From NCBI RefSeq assembly GCF_002752355.1, contig NZ_MRAV01000011.1, positions 310,001-374,000 of the forward strand: 64,000 nucleotides of DNA. Reading direction: 5' to 3'. The stretch comes from Leucobacter sp. OLIS6. GTDB taxonomy: Bacteria > Actinomycetota > Actinomycetes > Actinomycetales > Microbacteriaceae. The notes under the pieces were generated by a model. That model did not search any database. It saw only the letters and a program-made list of their open reading frames with translations, and was not told the DNA's origin. The translations under genes and the position numbers were made by a program. Positions 25,515 to 34,671 of this stretch are shown here, in pieces (position 1 is the first letter of the stretch; each line of letters starts with the position of its first letter).

Positions 25515-26153
25515 CTAGCGTCCCGTGCAGCCGGCATCTTCCGCTTCGAGCGCGGCTACGACGTCGTCTTCGATCGCATCGATCTTTTCGCCGTCAAGCT
25601 CCGGGGCTGAGAGGAGGGTTGTGACCTCCTTGTAGAGGGCACGATGCTCCTTGTCCGGAGTGATCATGGCGATCCCAAGGAACGCGTTCCGCAGTTTCGT
25701 CTGATTCTCGGCAGACGGATCGACTCCGTACTCGCGATCGGCAACCTTGACCTTCGCCAGTGCTTGACACACAGCCGGCGAAGTTGAAGTCGAAGGTGTT
25801 TCGAGGCTCGTCGTCGGTGGAGTGTTTGCTGTCGCCGACGATTCGGGAAGATTGGGAAGAGCTGCCGGAGCAGCCAGAGCAATGAGCACTGCGGCCACCA
25901 CGCTGAGCAGCATGTTGGTGAAACCGACAATGATCCCGGCGATGGCTAATCCTCGACCTCGACTGCGGTCCCGTTTGACCTGGCTCAACGCGATGAAGCC
26001 GAGAACAGGGCCAAGCGGGCTAAGAAGGAAGGATCCGATGAATGAAATCACGGCGAGGATGTTTATCGAGGCAGGAGAGTCAACTGGTGCGGCTGACGGA
26101 GTCTCCACCGAAATGGGAGGTGCTTCTTCTGAGGCGTTTGGTGTGATGTCCAT
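25515..26153 (-). CDS. DUF4190-like membrane protein with extracytoplasmic tail
   Basis: A 212-residue protein. The start ATG at 26153 follows AAAGGGGAG with good spacing. A Pro/Ser-rich cytoplasmic N terminus of about 30 residues leads into two membrane helices (INILAVISFIGSFLLSPLGP and IAGIIVGFTNMLLSVVAAVL) separated by the basic loop IALSQVKRDRSRGRG, the pattern of DUF4190 proteins. A Thr/Pro-rich linker and a helical tail with two Cys follow, probably outside the cell. Function is unknown. It likely shares a transcript with the small secreted protein downstream. Confidence 0.78.
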   Translation of the reverse strand: MDITPNASEEAPPISVETPSAAPVDSPASINILAVISFIGSFLLSPLGPVLGFIALSQVKRDRSRGRGLAIAGIIVGFTNMLLSVVAAVLIALAAPAALPNLPESSATANTPPTTSLETPSTSTSPAVCQALAKVKVADREYGVDPSAENQTKLRNAFLGIAMITPDKEHRALYKEVTTLLSAPELDGEKIDAIEDDVVAALEAEDAGCTGR

Positions 26154-26829
26154 AGATTCTCCCCTTTATCTGATGGCTAAGGACGTGGTGGCCGTTGGGT
26201 ACGCGGTACGGACGATCTGATTGAACGCGTGACGTTGCCGTCCGATTCGTTGACCTAGGCGCATGCCCGCGGACGCTGAGGCGGGACTACCGGCCTGACG
26301 CAACGTAGTGCCGGGCATGCCGCCTTAGATTCTGTCCTTGGTCGGTCGCTGAGTATCCGGGGCTGGCAATGATTGCGTGACTCCGGGCGGCCTTCCCGTC
26401 GTTCTCGGTGTCGAGGGTGGGCGAAGCTAAGCAGGTACGGTCGGCCAATGTGGCCGTAGCCCTTCGGCTTCAAGGGATGAGCGGCTTCGGGAAGCGGGGT
26501 GGAAGCCAACGCTCAAGTGGTAGGTACCTCGGCCGGATTGGAGGCGTTGGTTCTGTGAAGGCTTGGGCCGATTAGCTGACTCGGAGGAGTTGGCGCTGTG
26601 CGTCGGGTTGTTGTTCGGCTGACTGCTCAGTCGTTTCTGAGCAGCAGTTGACTTAGCGCAATGGGCGCCTCTGCTGCCGTGAGAGGCGACACATGGTTGC
26701 CGTGGGACGTGGTCAGACTTGCGTGCCCACGTAGGTCGGGATCTGTAGCACGCATAGTCGCCGCAAAACGGTACTTGGATCACCGGGATGTGGCGCTGGA
26801 ACCTCGCCAACCTGCAATTATGAACTTGT
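26154..26829. other. Non-coding or decayed stretch
   Basis: No supported gene. CTGCTCAG (26623-26630) and CTGAGCAG (26637-26644) form an 8-bp hairpin of unknown role. The 3' end of this stretch runs into an adhesin relic. Confidence 0.45.
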
Positions 26830-27075
26830 GCCATGCGCGATTAGCCTGACCTTCGATCTCGGCACAGTTGAGAACAAGCCGCTCAAGACAACAGGCCCGC
26901 CCACGGAACCTCCGAACACAAAGCCCCTCACCGCGCCTACTGGCAACAACAATGGTGGCAATCTAGCGGCCACAGGAGGAGCGGACGCGGTGCCGTGGAT
27001 CCCGATCGCCGGGGAGTTCTGTTGCCTGGCCTGACGCCCTTGAGAGCCACACGGCTGACCGCGCGTAAGAAGTAG
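26830..27075 (+). pseudogene. Relic of an LAXTG adhesin C terminus with a frameshift
   Basis: The translation LTFDLGTVENKPLKTT, then NNGGNLAATGGADAVPWIPI, matches the end of the intact surface protein at 27830 (LVIDLGAVENLPIKTT, then GGDLAVTGGTDALTWIPV). After IPIA the frame breaks; moving to another frame restores the match (GVLLPGLTPLRATRL, then TARKK and TAG at 27073-27075, against GALLLGLTLLGAARL and DARKK). About two bases were lost. The N-terminal part is gone, so this is the tail of a former tandem paralogue. Confidence 0.8.
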
Positions 27076-27245
27076 TCCGCATAGCGCTGTGGTCGAGGGT
27101 ATGGAAATCGCAACCTGTCACACTTTCGGCCGCCCGCGGTGCTGACCCAGAAGAGGCCGGCGGCGGTCCCAACCTGGAGCAGCCGTTCGCAACGCCACGG
27201 CTGCTTTCGAGGCTGGTCTGGTGCCCCAGTATTGCAGCAGCCGTC

Positions 27246-27258
27246 GGGGGGGGGGGGG
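27246..27258. repeat. G13 homopolymer tract
   Basis: Thirteen G in a row, 170 bases after the adhesin relic and 570 bases before the intact adhesin gene. Confidence 0.9.
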
Positions 27259-27728
27259 CAGCTGCATTCGCTGCCCAATCAAAATATGTTCCGCCGCCGC
27301 GCGACGGGGGCAGGTGCTGCGTGCTCTAGGTAGGTACCTAATCGTCTGGACGTCGTCACCCGGAGTTCAACCCTAGAGCTACCAGGCAACGCGTAAGGGA
27401 GTGCGCACTGGCGGCGCTTATGAGTTGTCGTTTGGTGAACTACTGCGGACTAGTGTTCGCGGTACCTGCGGGCTCTGATGCCCTGCGAAGGGCTACCATG
27501 TGGGCTTCGCGCGACGTATGATGCGATCCCCGACGACATTTGCGAGTCGTCACTCGGTGGCGTCGAACAGCGCATCAAGTCCTACTTAGTCCCTCTGTGT
27601 GACAGGCCAGAACCGACGCCTCAGCGCCCAGCGCGCCTCCCACGTCCGGAAGCGAGCCGAACTCGAGTCGAGAAGAAAGAAAATTGACTGATAGGGGAAC
27701 CATGCAGAATCGCGACAATACTTCTTTG

Positions 27729-27742
27729 AGCCTATATAGGCT
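27729..27742. promoter_or_regulatory. 14-bp palindrome with TATATA core
   Basis: AGCCTATATAGGCT is a perfect palindrome 88 bases before the adhesin start. It may be an operator, and its TATATA could serve as a -10 box; no matching -35 was found. Confidence 0.35.
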
Positions 27743-27814
27743 ACCGCAATTGCCGAGCCCTTTGTGGTCGACAGGTGTGAACGCGTTCAGGCGCAAGTTT
27801 TCCTGGGAAGAATT

Positions 27815-27822
27815 GGGGGGGG
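27815..27822 (+). promoter_or_regulatory. G8 tract in the ribosome-binding position of the adhesin gene
   Basis: Eight G end seven bases before ATG 27830, the place where a Shine-Dalgarno sequence is expected, and no other site is present. Length change would alter translation initiation or spacing. If an upstream ATG (27764) were used, length change would also shift the frame. Confidence 0.6.
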
Positions 27823-27829
27823 TAATCAA

Positions 27830-29794
27830 ATGAGCTCAACTACCTGGAGATTTCGCTTACGCGGACTTGGGTTCGCCATGGCGGCATTCGCGGTCGCGGT
27901 GGCGGCCGGTGGGGTTCTGGGGGCCACCTCCGCGCAAGCTGCGGGATCATCGTGCGCCGCCACGACAACCTCTGTAACCCTCAGTGGGCCGCCTCGCGTG
28001 GACCGCAATGGCACGGTCACGGAGGCCTGGGTGAATCCAAACTGGACATTTACCAACAATGTGCAGTCTGGCATAGCGGGCAATGCCTCTTTTGTGATCA
28101 AGGTAAACAGTGATGCCAAAAGTGGCGATCAGTTTAGTGTAGTCGCGTCTGGAATTGGAACGTTCCGCGGTACTCCCGTGAATCTGAAGGATGCGAACCA
28201 GAATGTCATTGCGACGGCAGTGGCATCCAGTACTCAAAAGATCACTTTTACGTTTACGAACTACGTCGAAACACACACCGATGTTGCGGCTACTTACACG
28301 CAGTCTTACGGGTACTCAAGCGACTATGCGCCTGGAAAAGTGCTGCAGCCGGGAGTAGAATACTCGCCGAGTTTCGCGGGGTGTGATGGTGGTGCTTCCG
28401 CCTCTTTCGTCGTCACCACACAAGCGCCTTTCAATACCCCTGGTCTGCGGTCCTCATGGAGCGGTAGTCAGAATGTTGCTCGGACTCTCGTTACTTACAA
28501 CGGGCCTCAGGCAAAGACTGCCAATGAGCTGCACACGATCACGCTGGGAATCGACCGGCCCGGCACTAAGATGGATTGTAGTGTTTTCGAGAACCAGATT
28601 AGTCCCTACGGCGTGGGATACGGGATATGGCAGGGGCGCCTGATGACAGACTCTCCCTTGAGTTCTCGGACGACCGGCACTCCTGGACCGGGTGAGTACC
28701 GTATCGTGAGCTGCTCTGACCGCGAGGTAATCATCGAGTGGATGCCAGCCGCTGTGGGAGAGAGCTTCCGAACTCAGTTCCGAACCGTCGAGGACGGAAC
28801 CACAGGCTGGGAGGTTCTCGGTGACCGGCCATTCACCTTCACTGCGGTGGAGACCACGAGCGATGGCGTCACTCGAAGCACTAACCAGCCGGCACGCCCT
28901 GTCTCGGATGGCGGCGGTGGCGGTGTCGCCTACACGGATCCCGTGGTTACGAAAACAAGAGGCAAAGACGGTAGCTTCCTCTTGACCGTCTCGAACCCTA
29001 CAACCGACAAGGTTGTGCCCTCTAAAACCTATACCGACGCCCTGTATAACGCTGCGCGTGAATTGGATCCTGACCAGTTGACCATCTCCGAACCGACGAT
29101 GGGGACCGTCTCGGGGAATGAATGGACATTGCCTGCGCTCGCACCAGGTGAAAAAGCAACGGCCCGGGTCGAATTTGACGAGGTGCAGCGTGTCGAACCG
29201 GGAACTAGCGTTCTGAACCGTTTTGGCGTCACTGGGTCCGAGTGCGTCACGGGCGCTCCAGACCCGAGTGAACTGGGGGCACTCTGCGCCGAAGTCGTGG
29301 TAAATCGTCCACCTGCGAAGGGTCAACTTGCCTGGACCAAAGTAGATCCAGGTGGGACTCTACTCTCCGGATCCGAATGGCTCCTCACCGGGCCGAACGG
29401 TGATGAAACCAAGGTTTTCGATAACGCCCTGAACGATACAGATCCCCGGGCTGGCTACCTGCGGGTTTCAGAGCTCCCCCAAGGCGATTACACCCTCAAA
29501 GAAACTCGGGCTCCGGATGGGTTCCAGCTCAGTGAAGATGTCCTTGCAGCGGAGATCAGTCATGACCGCCTGGTGATTGATCTCGGTGCTGTCGAGAACC
29601 TTCCGATCAAAACAACTCCCCCGACCAAGAGTTCTCCCTCGCCGTCTCCACCCGGCAGCAACGGCGGGGACCTGGCCGTCACGGGTGGGACTGACGCCTT
29701 GACGTGGATCCCGGTTGCTGTGGGAGCTCTGCTGCTCGGCTTGACGCTCTTGGGGGCCGCGCGGTTGGACGCACGCAAGAAACAGTCGGTGTAG
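27830..29794 (+). CDS. LAXTG surface adhesin with SpaA domain
   Basis: A 654-residue wall protein. I chose ATG 27830; an in-frame ATG at 27764 would place non-signal sequence ahead of the signal peptide (FAMAAFAVAVAAGGVLGATSAQA). The N-terminal 330 residues form an Asn/Thr-rich unidentified region, less GC-rich than the rest. A DUF11-like domain follows (VVTKTRGKDGSFLLTVSNPT), then a SpaA domain (GSEWLLTGPNGDE, E-box YTLKETRAPDGF). The signal is LAVTG at 615-619, a hydrophobic helix and RLDARKK. It is anchored to the wall by a LAXTG-type sortase not in this window. Its Shine-Dalgarno position is a G8 tract. A decayed paralogue lies just upstream. The adhesin role is inference. Confidence 0.87.
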   Translation: MSSTTWRFRLRGLGFAMAAFAVAVAAGGVLGATSAQAAGSSCAATTTSVTLSGPPRVDRNGTVTEAWVNPNWTFTNNVQSGIAGNASFVIKVNSDAKSGDQFSVVASGIGTFRGTPVNLKDANQNVIATAVASSTQKITFTFTNYVETHTDVAATYTQSYGYSSDYAPGKVLQPGVEYSPSFAGCDGGASASFVVTTQAPFNTPGLRSSWSGSQNVARTLVTYNGPQAKTANELHTITLGIDRPGTKMDCSVFENQISPYGVGYGIWQGRLMTDSPLSSRTTGTPGPGEYRIVSCSDREVIIEWMPAAVGESFRTQFRTVEDGTTGWEVLGDRPFTFTAVETTSDGVTRSTNQPARPVSDGGGGGVAYTDPVVTKTRGKDGSFLLTVSNPTTDKVVPSKTYTDALYNAARELDPDQLTISEPTMGTVSGNEWTLPALAPGEKATARVEFDEVQRVEPGTSVLNRFGVTGSECVTGAPDPSELGALCAEVVVNRPPAKGQLAWTKVDPGGTLLSGSEWLLTGPNGDETKVFDNALNDTDPRAGYLRVSELPQGDYTLKETRAPDGFQLSEDVLAAEISHDRLVIDLGAVENLPIKTTPPTKSSPSPSPPGSNGGDLAVTGGTDALTWIPVAVGALLLGLTLLGAARLDARKKQSV

Positions 29795-29802
29795 CGCTGT
29801 GG

Positions 29803-29842
29803 CCCGGGGGCGGCGTCTGGTCAACACCGCCCCCCCCGGGGG
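29803..29842 (+). terminator. GC-only hairpin after the adhesin gene, including a C8G9 tract
   Basis: CCCGGGGGCGG (29803-29813) can pair with the C-rich run from 29828 to 29842 with a small bulge. The run C8 (29830-29837) followed by G9 (29838-29846) is itself palindromic. Confidence 0.55.
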
Positions 29843-29979
29843 GGGGCAGTCCTGGACCGCCCCGCCATGAACAAATCGGGAGCGGTTCTCCGACGAAATC
29901 TTCACCCAAGGAACGAGTTTTGCTCGACAGGCTGCCTGCCGACCTTCTGGGGTGCTCACCTGAACGGAGTAGTTAGAAA

Positions 29980-30567
29980 ATGGGCAAGTCAACACTTCTG
30001 ATGGCCAGTGTCGCGGCAGTCACTGCCCTCGCTTCTATGGCATTTGCGGTGTCGCCCGCGACTGCGGCACCGGTTAGCGGCGCCGCTCAGAGCGGCGCGC
30101 CCCGCGGAACGATCCAAGATATCACTGTCGGCAACCAAATGGATCAGAAGTTTGAACTCTTCGTCGAGCAACCCTCGCAGCTTAGCCCGCATACTAGTGC
30201 GGAAATTACTGACTCCTCGGGCATCGTTTTTGGCCACATGGCAAGCCTCAGCGGAGGCGACTTGCATCTCACGTTCGAAGCCGACGTCACTGCTCGCCCA
30301 GAGCTGAGCGGGAGCTCGCTTACATTTACTGCGCATCCTGCCAAAAACGACCAGCGAGGCCTGGCTTTTGTCGTCAGCGGTAGCGACGATGCGGAGCCTG
30401 GCAAATAGGCTGAACTGTCGGAGACGGGCTTTGCGTTCTTGAGAGAATTCGAGGTCGAAGCTGTTGAGAGTTCGAGCACTATTCACATTACTGGCTCGGT
30501 GAAAAAGGAGACAGTTTGCGTTCGAAGCAGCAAAGCCGATGGGGTGTCCAGGCGCGCCAAACAGTAG
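29980..30567 (+). pseudogene. Secreted protein interrupted by an in-frame TAG
   Basis: From ATG 29980 the frame encodes a signal peptide (LLMASVAAVTALASMAFAVS, cleavage near ATAA) and a mature domain up to TAG 30406-30408 (142 residues). After that stop the same frame continues for 52 codons with protein-like composition (AELSETGFAFLREFEVEAVE, then STIHITGSVKKETVCV) to a second TAG at 30565-30567. The reading of 195 codons suggests a nonsense mutation, stop readthrough, or a truncated but functional 142-residue product. The next gene starts inside this 3' extension. No family recognised. It lies downstream of the adhesin gene beyond the GC hairpin. Confidence 0.6.
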
Positions 30568-30938
30568 TGTCAGTGACGATGGCGGAGAAGCAGTGCGAGC
30601 GTGGCGTCTTCCTGATGAAGCAGGCCCAGCGAGGTCCAAAATGGCTTCCAGGGTTGTGTCGGTTTTCCCTTTGGGCGTCTGCGTTTCTGATCGGCGTCTC
30701 TTTCATGGTCCTCCGCGGCGGAGTCACATCATCCTTCCCGTCTTACGCACATAGGCGGGGCGATGCTACGAAGTATCTCCTCGAGAATCTTTCTGCCTTG
30801 TTCTCGGGTCAGGCGTCCCCGCTTGCCTGCCTAGTGTTCGTTGCCGCGCTCTTGATTGCAGGTGGCGCATTCGGTCTTCTGCTCTGGTCGCTGTGGCCAC
30901 CGGAAAACAAGCGACCATCTGGTTCCGAAACGCCTTAA
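30516..30938 (+). CDS. Small two-helix membrane protein, unknown function
   Basis: A 140-residue protein starting at TTG 30516, which follows AAGGAG with a five-base spacer, the best ribosome-binding site nearby; ATG 30579 and ATG 30615 are weaker alternatives. Helices lie at about 50-67 (FSLWASAFLIGVSFMVL) and 104-126 (ACLVFVAALLIAGGAFGLLLW), joined by a polar loop. The N terminus is basic and likely cytoplasmic. The start overlaps the 3' extension of the interrupted secreted gene by 52 bases, so the two are probably coupled. No family recognised. Confidence 0.65.
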   Translation: MRSKQQSRWGVQARQTVVSVTMAEKQCERGVFLMKQAQRGPKWLPGLCRFSLWASAFLIGVSFMVLRGGVTSSFPSYAHRRGDATKYLLENLSALFSGQASPLACLVFVAALLIAGGAFGLLLWSLWPPENKRPSGSETP

Positions 30939-30941
30939 GGC

Positions 30942-30983
30942 GCATTCGAAATCCCGAAACGGGATGGTGTGCGGAGCGAATGC
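30942..30983 (+). terminator. Two-part hairpin after the membrane-protein gene
   Basis: GCATTCG (30942-30948) pairs with CGAATGC (30977-30983), and ATCCCG (30951-30956) with CGGGAT (30960-30965) inside it. It begins four bases after the stop codon. Confidence 0.5.
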
Positions 30984-31117
30984 CCCGGGTAGATTCAAGT
31001 TCGCCCGAAACTATTACGCCGGTCTCTGCCTCCTCGACATCCCCTGCCGAGCCACCAACGGGTGAAGACTGCCCTCGAAGGCCGCAGACTTTCCAGGCCG
31101 GATTTCTCCAGGCGTAG

Positions 31118-31303
31118 TCCCCGGCAAGTTGCACCAGGCAGGCGGAGATCCATGGAGGTGCTCGGTCGGGGCAGGCGACCGCAGAGATCGCGGAGGTCCG
31201 TGAACCCAAGCGGGAGATTGCGGAGCTGCGGCGGGCGAACGGGGTCCTGAAGGCGGCGTCGGCTTTCTTCGCGGCAGAGCTCGACCGCCCATCCAGGTTC
31301 TGA
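31118..31303 (+). pseudogene. IS3-family OrfA relic
   Basis: Only the C-terminal part of OrfA remains: TRQAEIHGGARSGQATAEIA, then the leucine-zipper-like LRRANGVLKAASAFFAAELD and RPSRF ending in TGA. The HTH region upstream is not recognisable. It reads into the OrfB relic in the next frame, as in intact IS3 elements. Confidence 0.72.
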
Positions 31304-32206
31304 ACCAGTTCGTAGAGGAGCATCGTGAGGAGCTCGGGGTCGAGCCGATCTTCCGGGTGCTTACTGAGAACGGCATCCCGATAGCCCCGTCAACATGCTG
31401 CGAAGCCCGAAGCAGCTACCGTCGAGAGGGCAGCTGCAGGATGCGGGGATCGTGGAGGTGATCCTCCAGCCACGCGCCCAGCGGTTCGTCGCCCGCCTCG
31501 GCGCCCGGAAGGCGTGGTTGCATCTGCGCCGCCGCGGCCACGATGAGGCGCGCTGCACGGTCGAGCGGCTGATGACACAGAGCGGATAGGGGGGGGCGGG
31601 CGCTGCGGGGCAACCGGGTGCTTACCACGATCCCGAACCCAGACGATGCCCGCTCGCCCGACTTGGTGGATCGGGATTTTACCGCGACGGCCCTGGGTCG
31701 CGGACTTCACCTATGTCGCGACATGGTCCGGGATGGTCTACGTCGCGTTCATCTTCGATGTGTTCTCCCGCCGGATCGTGGGCTGGCGGGCCGCGACACG
31801 GATGACCACCGATCTCGTCCTCGACACCCTTGAGTGCGCGATTTGGGCCCGGTCGCAGGACGGCGTCACCAGTTTGTCCGGACTGATCCAGCACAACGAT
31901 GCCGGTAGCCAGTACACGTCGTTGGCGTTCACCCAGCGCCTCATCGGCACCGGCGTCGTATCGGTCGGCTCCGTCGGCGACGTCTACGACAATGCGATGG
32001 CCGAGTCGCAGATCGGGATCTACAAGACCGAACTGGTTCGCCCCGAAGGGTCCTGGCGCGGCGTCGATCGCGTCGAGATGGAGACCCTGCACTGGGTGCA
32101 CTGGTTGAATCACGAACGCACCCATGCATCCATCGACGACCTGACCCCGATCGAGGTCGAACAAGCCCACGATGCCACACGAAGCCGTCTCGTCCCGACC
32201 GGGTGA
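31287..32206 (+). pseudogene. IS3-family OrfB transposase with frameshifts
   Basis: OrfB starts as IQVLNQFVEEHREELGVEPI and continues through a decayed middle (GARKAWLHLRRRGHDEARCT). After a stop near 31590 and frame changes, it resumes as an intact catalytic core from about 31646. The DDE residues are all present: Asp in WVADFTYV, Asp in QHNDAGSQYTS and Glu in YDNAMAESQIGIYKTEL. The C terminus WLNHERTHASIDDLTPIEVE is normal for the IS3 group. Several lesions make it inactive. This is a different IS3 lineage from the relics at 6010 and 32240. Confidence 0.82.
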
Positions 32207-32239
32207 GGGAAAGAGTGTCCGGACATCCTGGAGCGATTC

Positions 32240-32747
32240 AGAGCACAAGACAAGCGAAGGACGGCTCTACTGCTGTGCTGTTAAGGACGTGTTCAGCAGC
32301 CGCATCGTCGGGTACTTGAACAACTCGCGGATAAAGTCCCGGCTGGCGGTCCAAGCGCTCGAGGACGCCGCCTTGATGCGCGGCGACGTCGCCGGCTGCG
32401 TGGTCCACTCAGACCGAGAATCTCAGTTTTGAAGCCGGAAATTTCGGCGTGCGTTGACCTGTCATCGCATGGTTGGGAGTGTGGAAAGAGTCGGTTCCAG
32501 CGGAGACGATGCGGCCATGGGACCGTTCGTCGCCCTGCTCTAGAAGAACGTCCTCGATCGACCCTCCTGGGCCCCACGGGAACAGCTGCGGATAGCGATC
32601 GTCACTTGGGTTGAACGGACCTACCAGGCCGCCGACGGCAGCGTCGGCAACGACGGTAGCGTCGGCTGGGGCGTTTGGCGCCCGTCGAGTCCGAGACCAT
32701 CATGAATACGACCGTCGTCCTGGCGGTATGACTACAACCTGTCACCT
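32240..32747 (+). pseudogene. Second IS3-type relic, same family as 6010-6709
   Basis: Fragments EGRLYCCAVKDVFSSRIVGY, then LEDAALMRGDVAGCVVHSDR, match the OrfB core of the first relic. Internal stops and frame changes follow. The right end GACTACAACCTGTCACC (ending at 32747) is identical to that at 6709. It lies directly against the OrfB relic of another IS3 lineage, so insertions are nested or joined by deletion. Confidence 0.78.
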
Positions 32748-32887
32748 ACACGTGCAGCAGTCCCAACTTGCGTTCGCGTAAGTTTGCAGCGCTCCAGACC
32801 TGCACACTTGCAAGACATGAAAACAGAACGGGTGCCGCCTTTGCAGTTTAGATGCAACTCTGGTTCAAGTCTTGCTAGTCTGGGTGC

Positions 32888-34633
32888 ATGTCTGGGCAAT
32901 CGAGTACGCTCTCCGCCATGGTTCACGACCTCCGCCAGCGAGGTTCGGACCACACGGAAGTGGAGGCGAAACGTGCGGCGGGCGGCACTCCCGAACTGGG
33001 CGAGACGCTGGCCGCATTCGCGAACATGCCTGGTGGGGGAACGATTCTCCTCGGGCTTGATGAAGCGGCGGGGTTCCGCGCAGTCGGGGTGGAAGACCCA
33101 GCCCAGATAATCAAAGCGGTCGCCTCTCAGGCCCGGAACGCGATCAAACCTCAGGTGCAGGTGTCCTTCGAAGAGGAGACGTTCGAAGGCGTTCAAATCA
33201 TCGTGGTTTCGGTCGCTCCGCTGCCGTTGCACGATCGGCCCGCGCGCTACAAGGGTCAGCCCTATTTGCGTCTGGCCGATGGCGATTATGTGATGAGCGA
33301 ACAGGAGATTCAGCAGGTCTACGCGATGCGGACCAAGCCGCGTCACGATGCGGACCCGGTCGCAGGGAGCTCTCTGACTGATCTGGACCCTGCTTTGGTC
33401 GAAGCATTCGTGCAGCAGGCCAGGCAGGCGAAGCCGCAGTTCCAAGGGGTTGACGCGAACACGATTCTCACGCGGAAAGCGGTACTGGACGCAAGCGGCC
33501 AGCATGCGACGGTCGCTGGCTTGTACGCGATGGGCGTCTACCCGCAGCAGTTCCTGCCGTCGCTCGCAATCACCGCTGCTGTGCAACACAATCTCGCCGG
33601 CGAACGAGGTCTATCCGCGTTGACGGATATCACCGGTCCAATCCCGGAGATGCTGGACCAAGCCATGGACTGGGTGCGACGGAATACGAAAACCCGGATC
33701 CGGTTCGAAGCATCTGGAAGCGCATTCGACGAGGACGAACTTCCCATGATCGCGGTCCGTGAGCTCATCGCCAATGCTCTGGTGCACCGCGACCTTAGCC
33801 AGCATGCACAAGGCAAACGGGTCGAGCTTCGACTCAAAGATGACACGCTCATCATCGCAAGCCCCGGCGGGCTCTTCGGCGTCAGCACGGGCCAGCTGGG
33901 ACATCCGCAGGGGAAGTCTGCGGTGAACGAGTTTCTCTATGACATCTGCAAACTCGTCCGGAGAACTGATGGCGCCCGGATTATTGAGGGAGAAGGCGGA
34001 GGCATTCGGGACGCCCAGAGGGCGCTACGGCAAGCGAACATGCGACCTCCGAAGTTCATCGACCGCGGCGTCAACTTCACGGTCCTATTGCCGAGGCATG
34101 CGTTGCTGGAGCAGGAAGACTTGTCCTGGCTTGACGTTGTCGATCCCGCGCATCGTCTGAGTGAGATCCAACGACAAGTCGCGGCCTCCATGCGCCACGG
34201 AGATGTGTGGTCAAACAGTCTCGTGCGGAAGCGATTCGCGCCGATCGATTCGGTGGAAGCCAGATTCGCCCTCCAAGGGCTCGTCACCTTGGGGCTTGCA
34301 GAACGACGCGGTGAGCGTGCGCAAACCGAGTACGTGATTGACGAGAAGCATGCGCTTCCCGGTGTCATCGTCGACCCGTACGTGGATTCGCTCCTCTCAG
34401 GGGAGCGACTACGTGAACTCGAACACGAGGCGGTGGAGATATTGAACTTCGACCCCATACAGGAGGCCCTTGACGGAGGCGTGCGACTGAGTCTGCGCGA
34501 ATTGGTAGACGCGACGGGTCTGAGTGAGGGGCAGACGAGGTACGCGTTGAATCGTGCCGTCAAGGCCGGGTACATCGAACGTGAAGGCGGGCAGGGGGTC
34601 CGCAACACCCGATACCGCCTCCCCTCCGCGTAG
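32888..34633 (+). CDS. AlbA_2/HATPase_c_4 ATP-binding protein, second paralogue
   Basis: A 581-residue protein with an N-terminal AlbA_2 domain (HTEVEAKRAAGGTPELGETL, then GGGTILLGLDE, residues about 22-60, extending to 140). A GHKL ATPase module follows at about 288-330 (AVRELIANALVHRDLSQ, then LIIASPGGLFG), then a winged-helix-containing C terminus (LSLRELVDATGLSEGQTRYA). Such proteins resemble Schlafen-like or RecG-like regulators; a conflict or regulatory role is possible. TAGTCT (32876-32881) lies six bases before the ATG, so it is probably leaderless. It is distant in sequence from the paralogue at 9846 but has the same architecture. Confidence 0.85.
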   Translation: MSGQSSTLSAMVHDLRQRGSDHTEVEAKRAAGGTPELGETLAAFANMPGGGTILLGLDEAAGFRAVGVEDPAQIIKAVASQARNAIKPQVQVSFEEETFEGVQIIVVSVAPLPLHDRPARYKGQPYLRLADGDYVMSEQEIQQVYAMRTKPRHDADPVAGSSLTDLDPALVEAFVQQARQAKPQFQGVDANTILTRKAVLDASGQHATVAGLYAMGVYPQQFLPSLAITAAVQHNLAGERGLSALTDITGPIPEMLDQAMDWVRRNTKTRIRFEASGSAFDEDELPMIAVRELIANALVHRDLSQHAQGKRVELRLKDDTLIIASPGGLFGVSTGQLGHPQGKSAVNEFLYDICKLVRRTDGARIIEGEGGGIRDAQRALRQANMRPPKFIDRGVNFTVLLPRHALLEQEDLSWLDVVDPAHRLSEIQRQVAASMRHGDVWSNSLVRKRFAPIDSVEARFALQGLVTLGLAERRGERAQTEYVIDEKHALPGVIVDPYVDSLLSGERLRELEHEAVEILNFDPIQEALDGGVRLSLRELVDATGLSEGQTRYALNRAVKAGYIEREGGQGVRNTRYRLPSA

Positions 34634-34671
34634 AGCGCCATCGGGTGCTGGCCGAGCGCGAACCGCAGCGC

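Larger units (their letters stand above)
27076..27829. other. Stretch between adhesin relic and intact adhesin
   Basis: It holds a G13 tract, a 14-bp palindrome and a G8 tract, listed separately. A frame at 27478-27687 (+, 69 codons) is open but has no ribosome-binding site or recognisable features, so I do not call it a gene. Confidence 0.45.
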
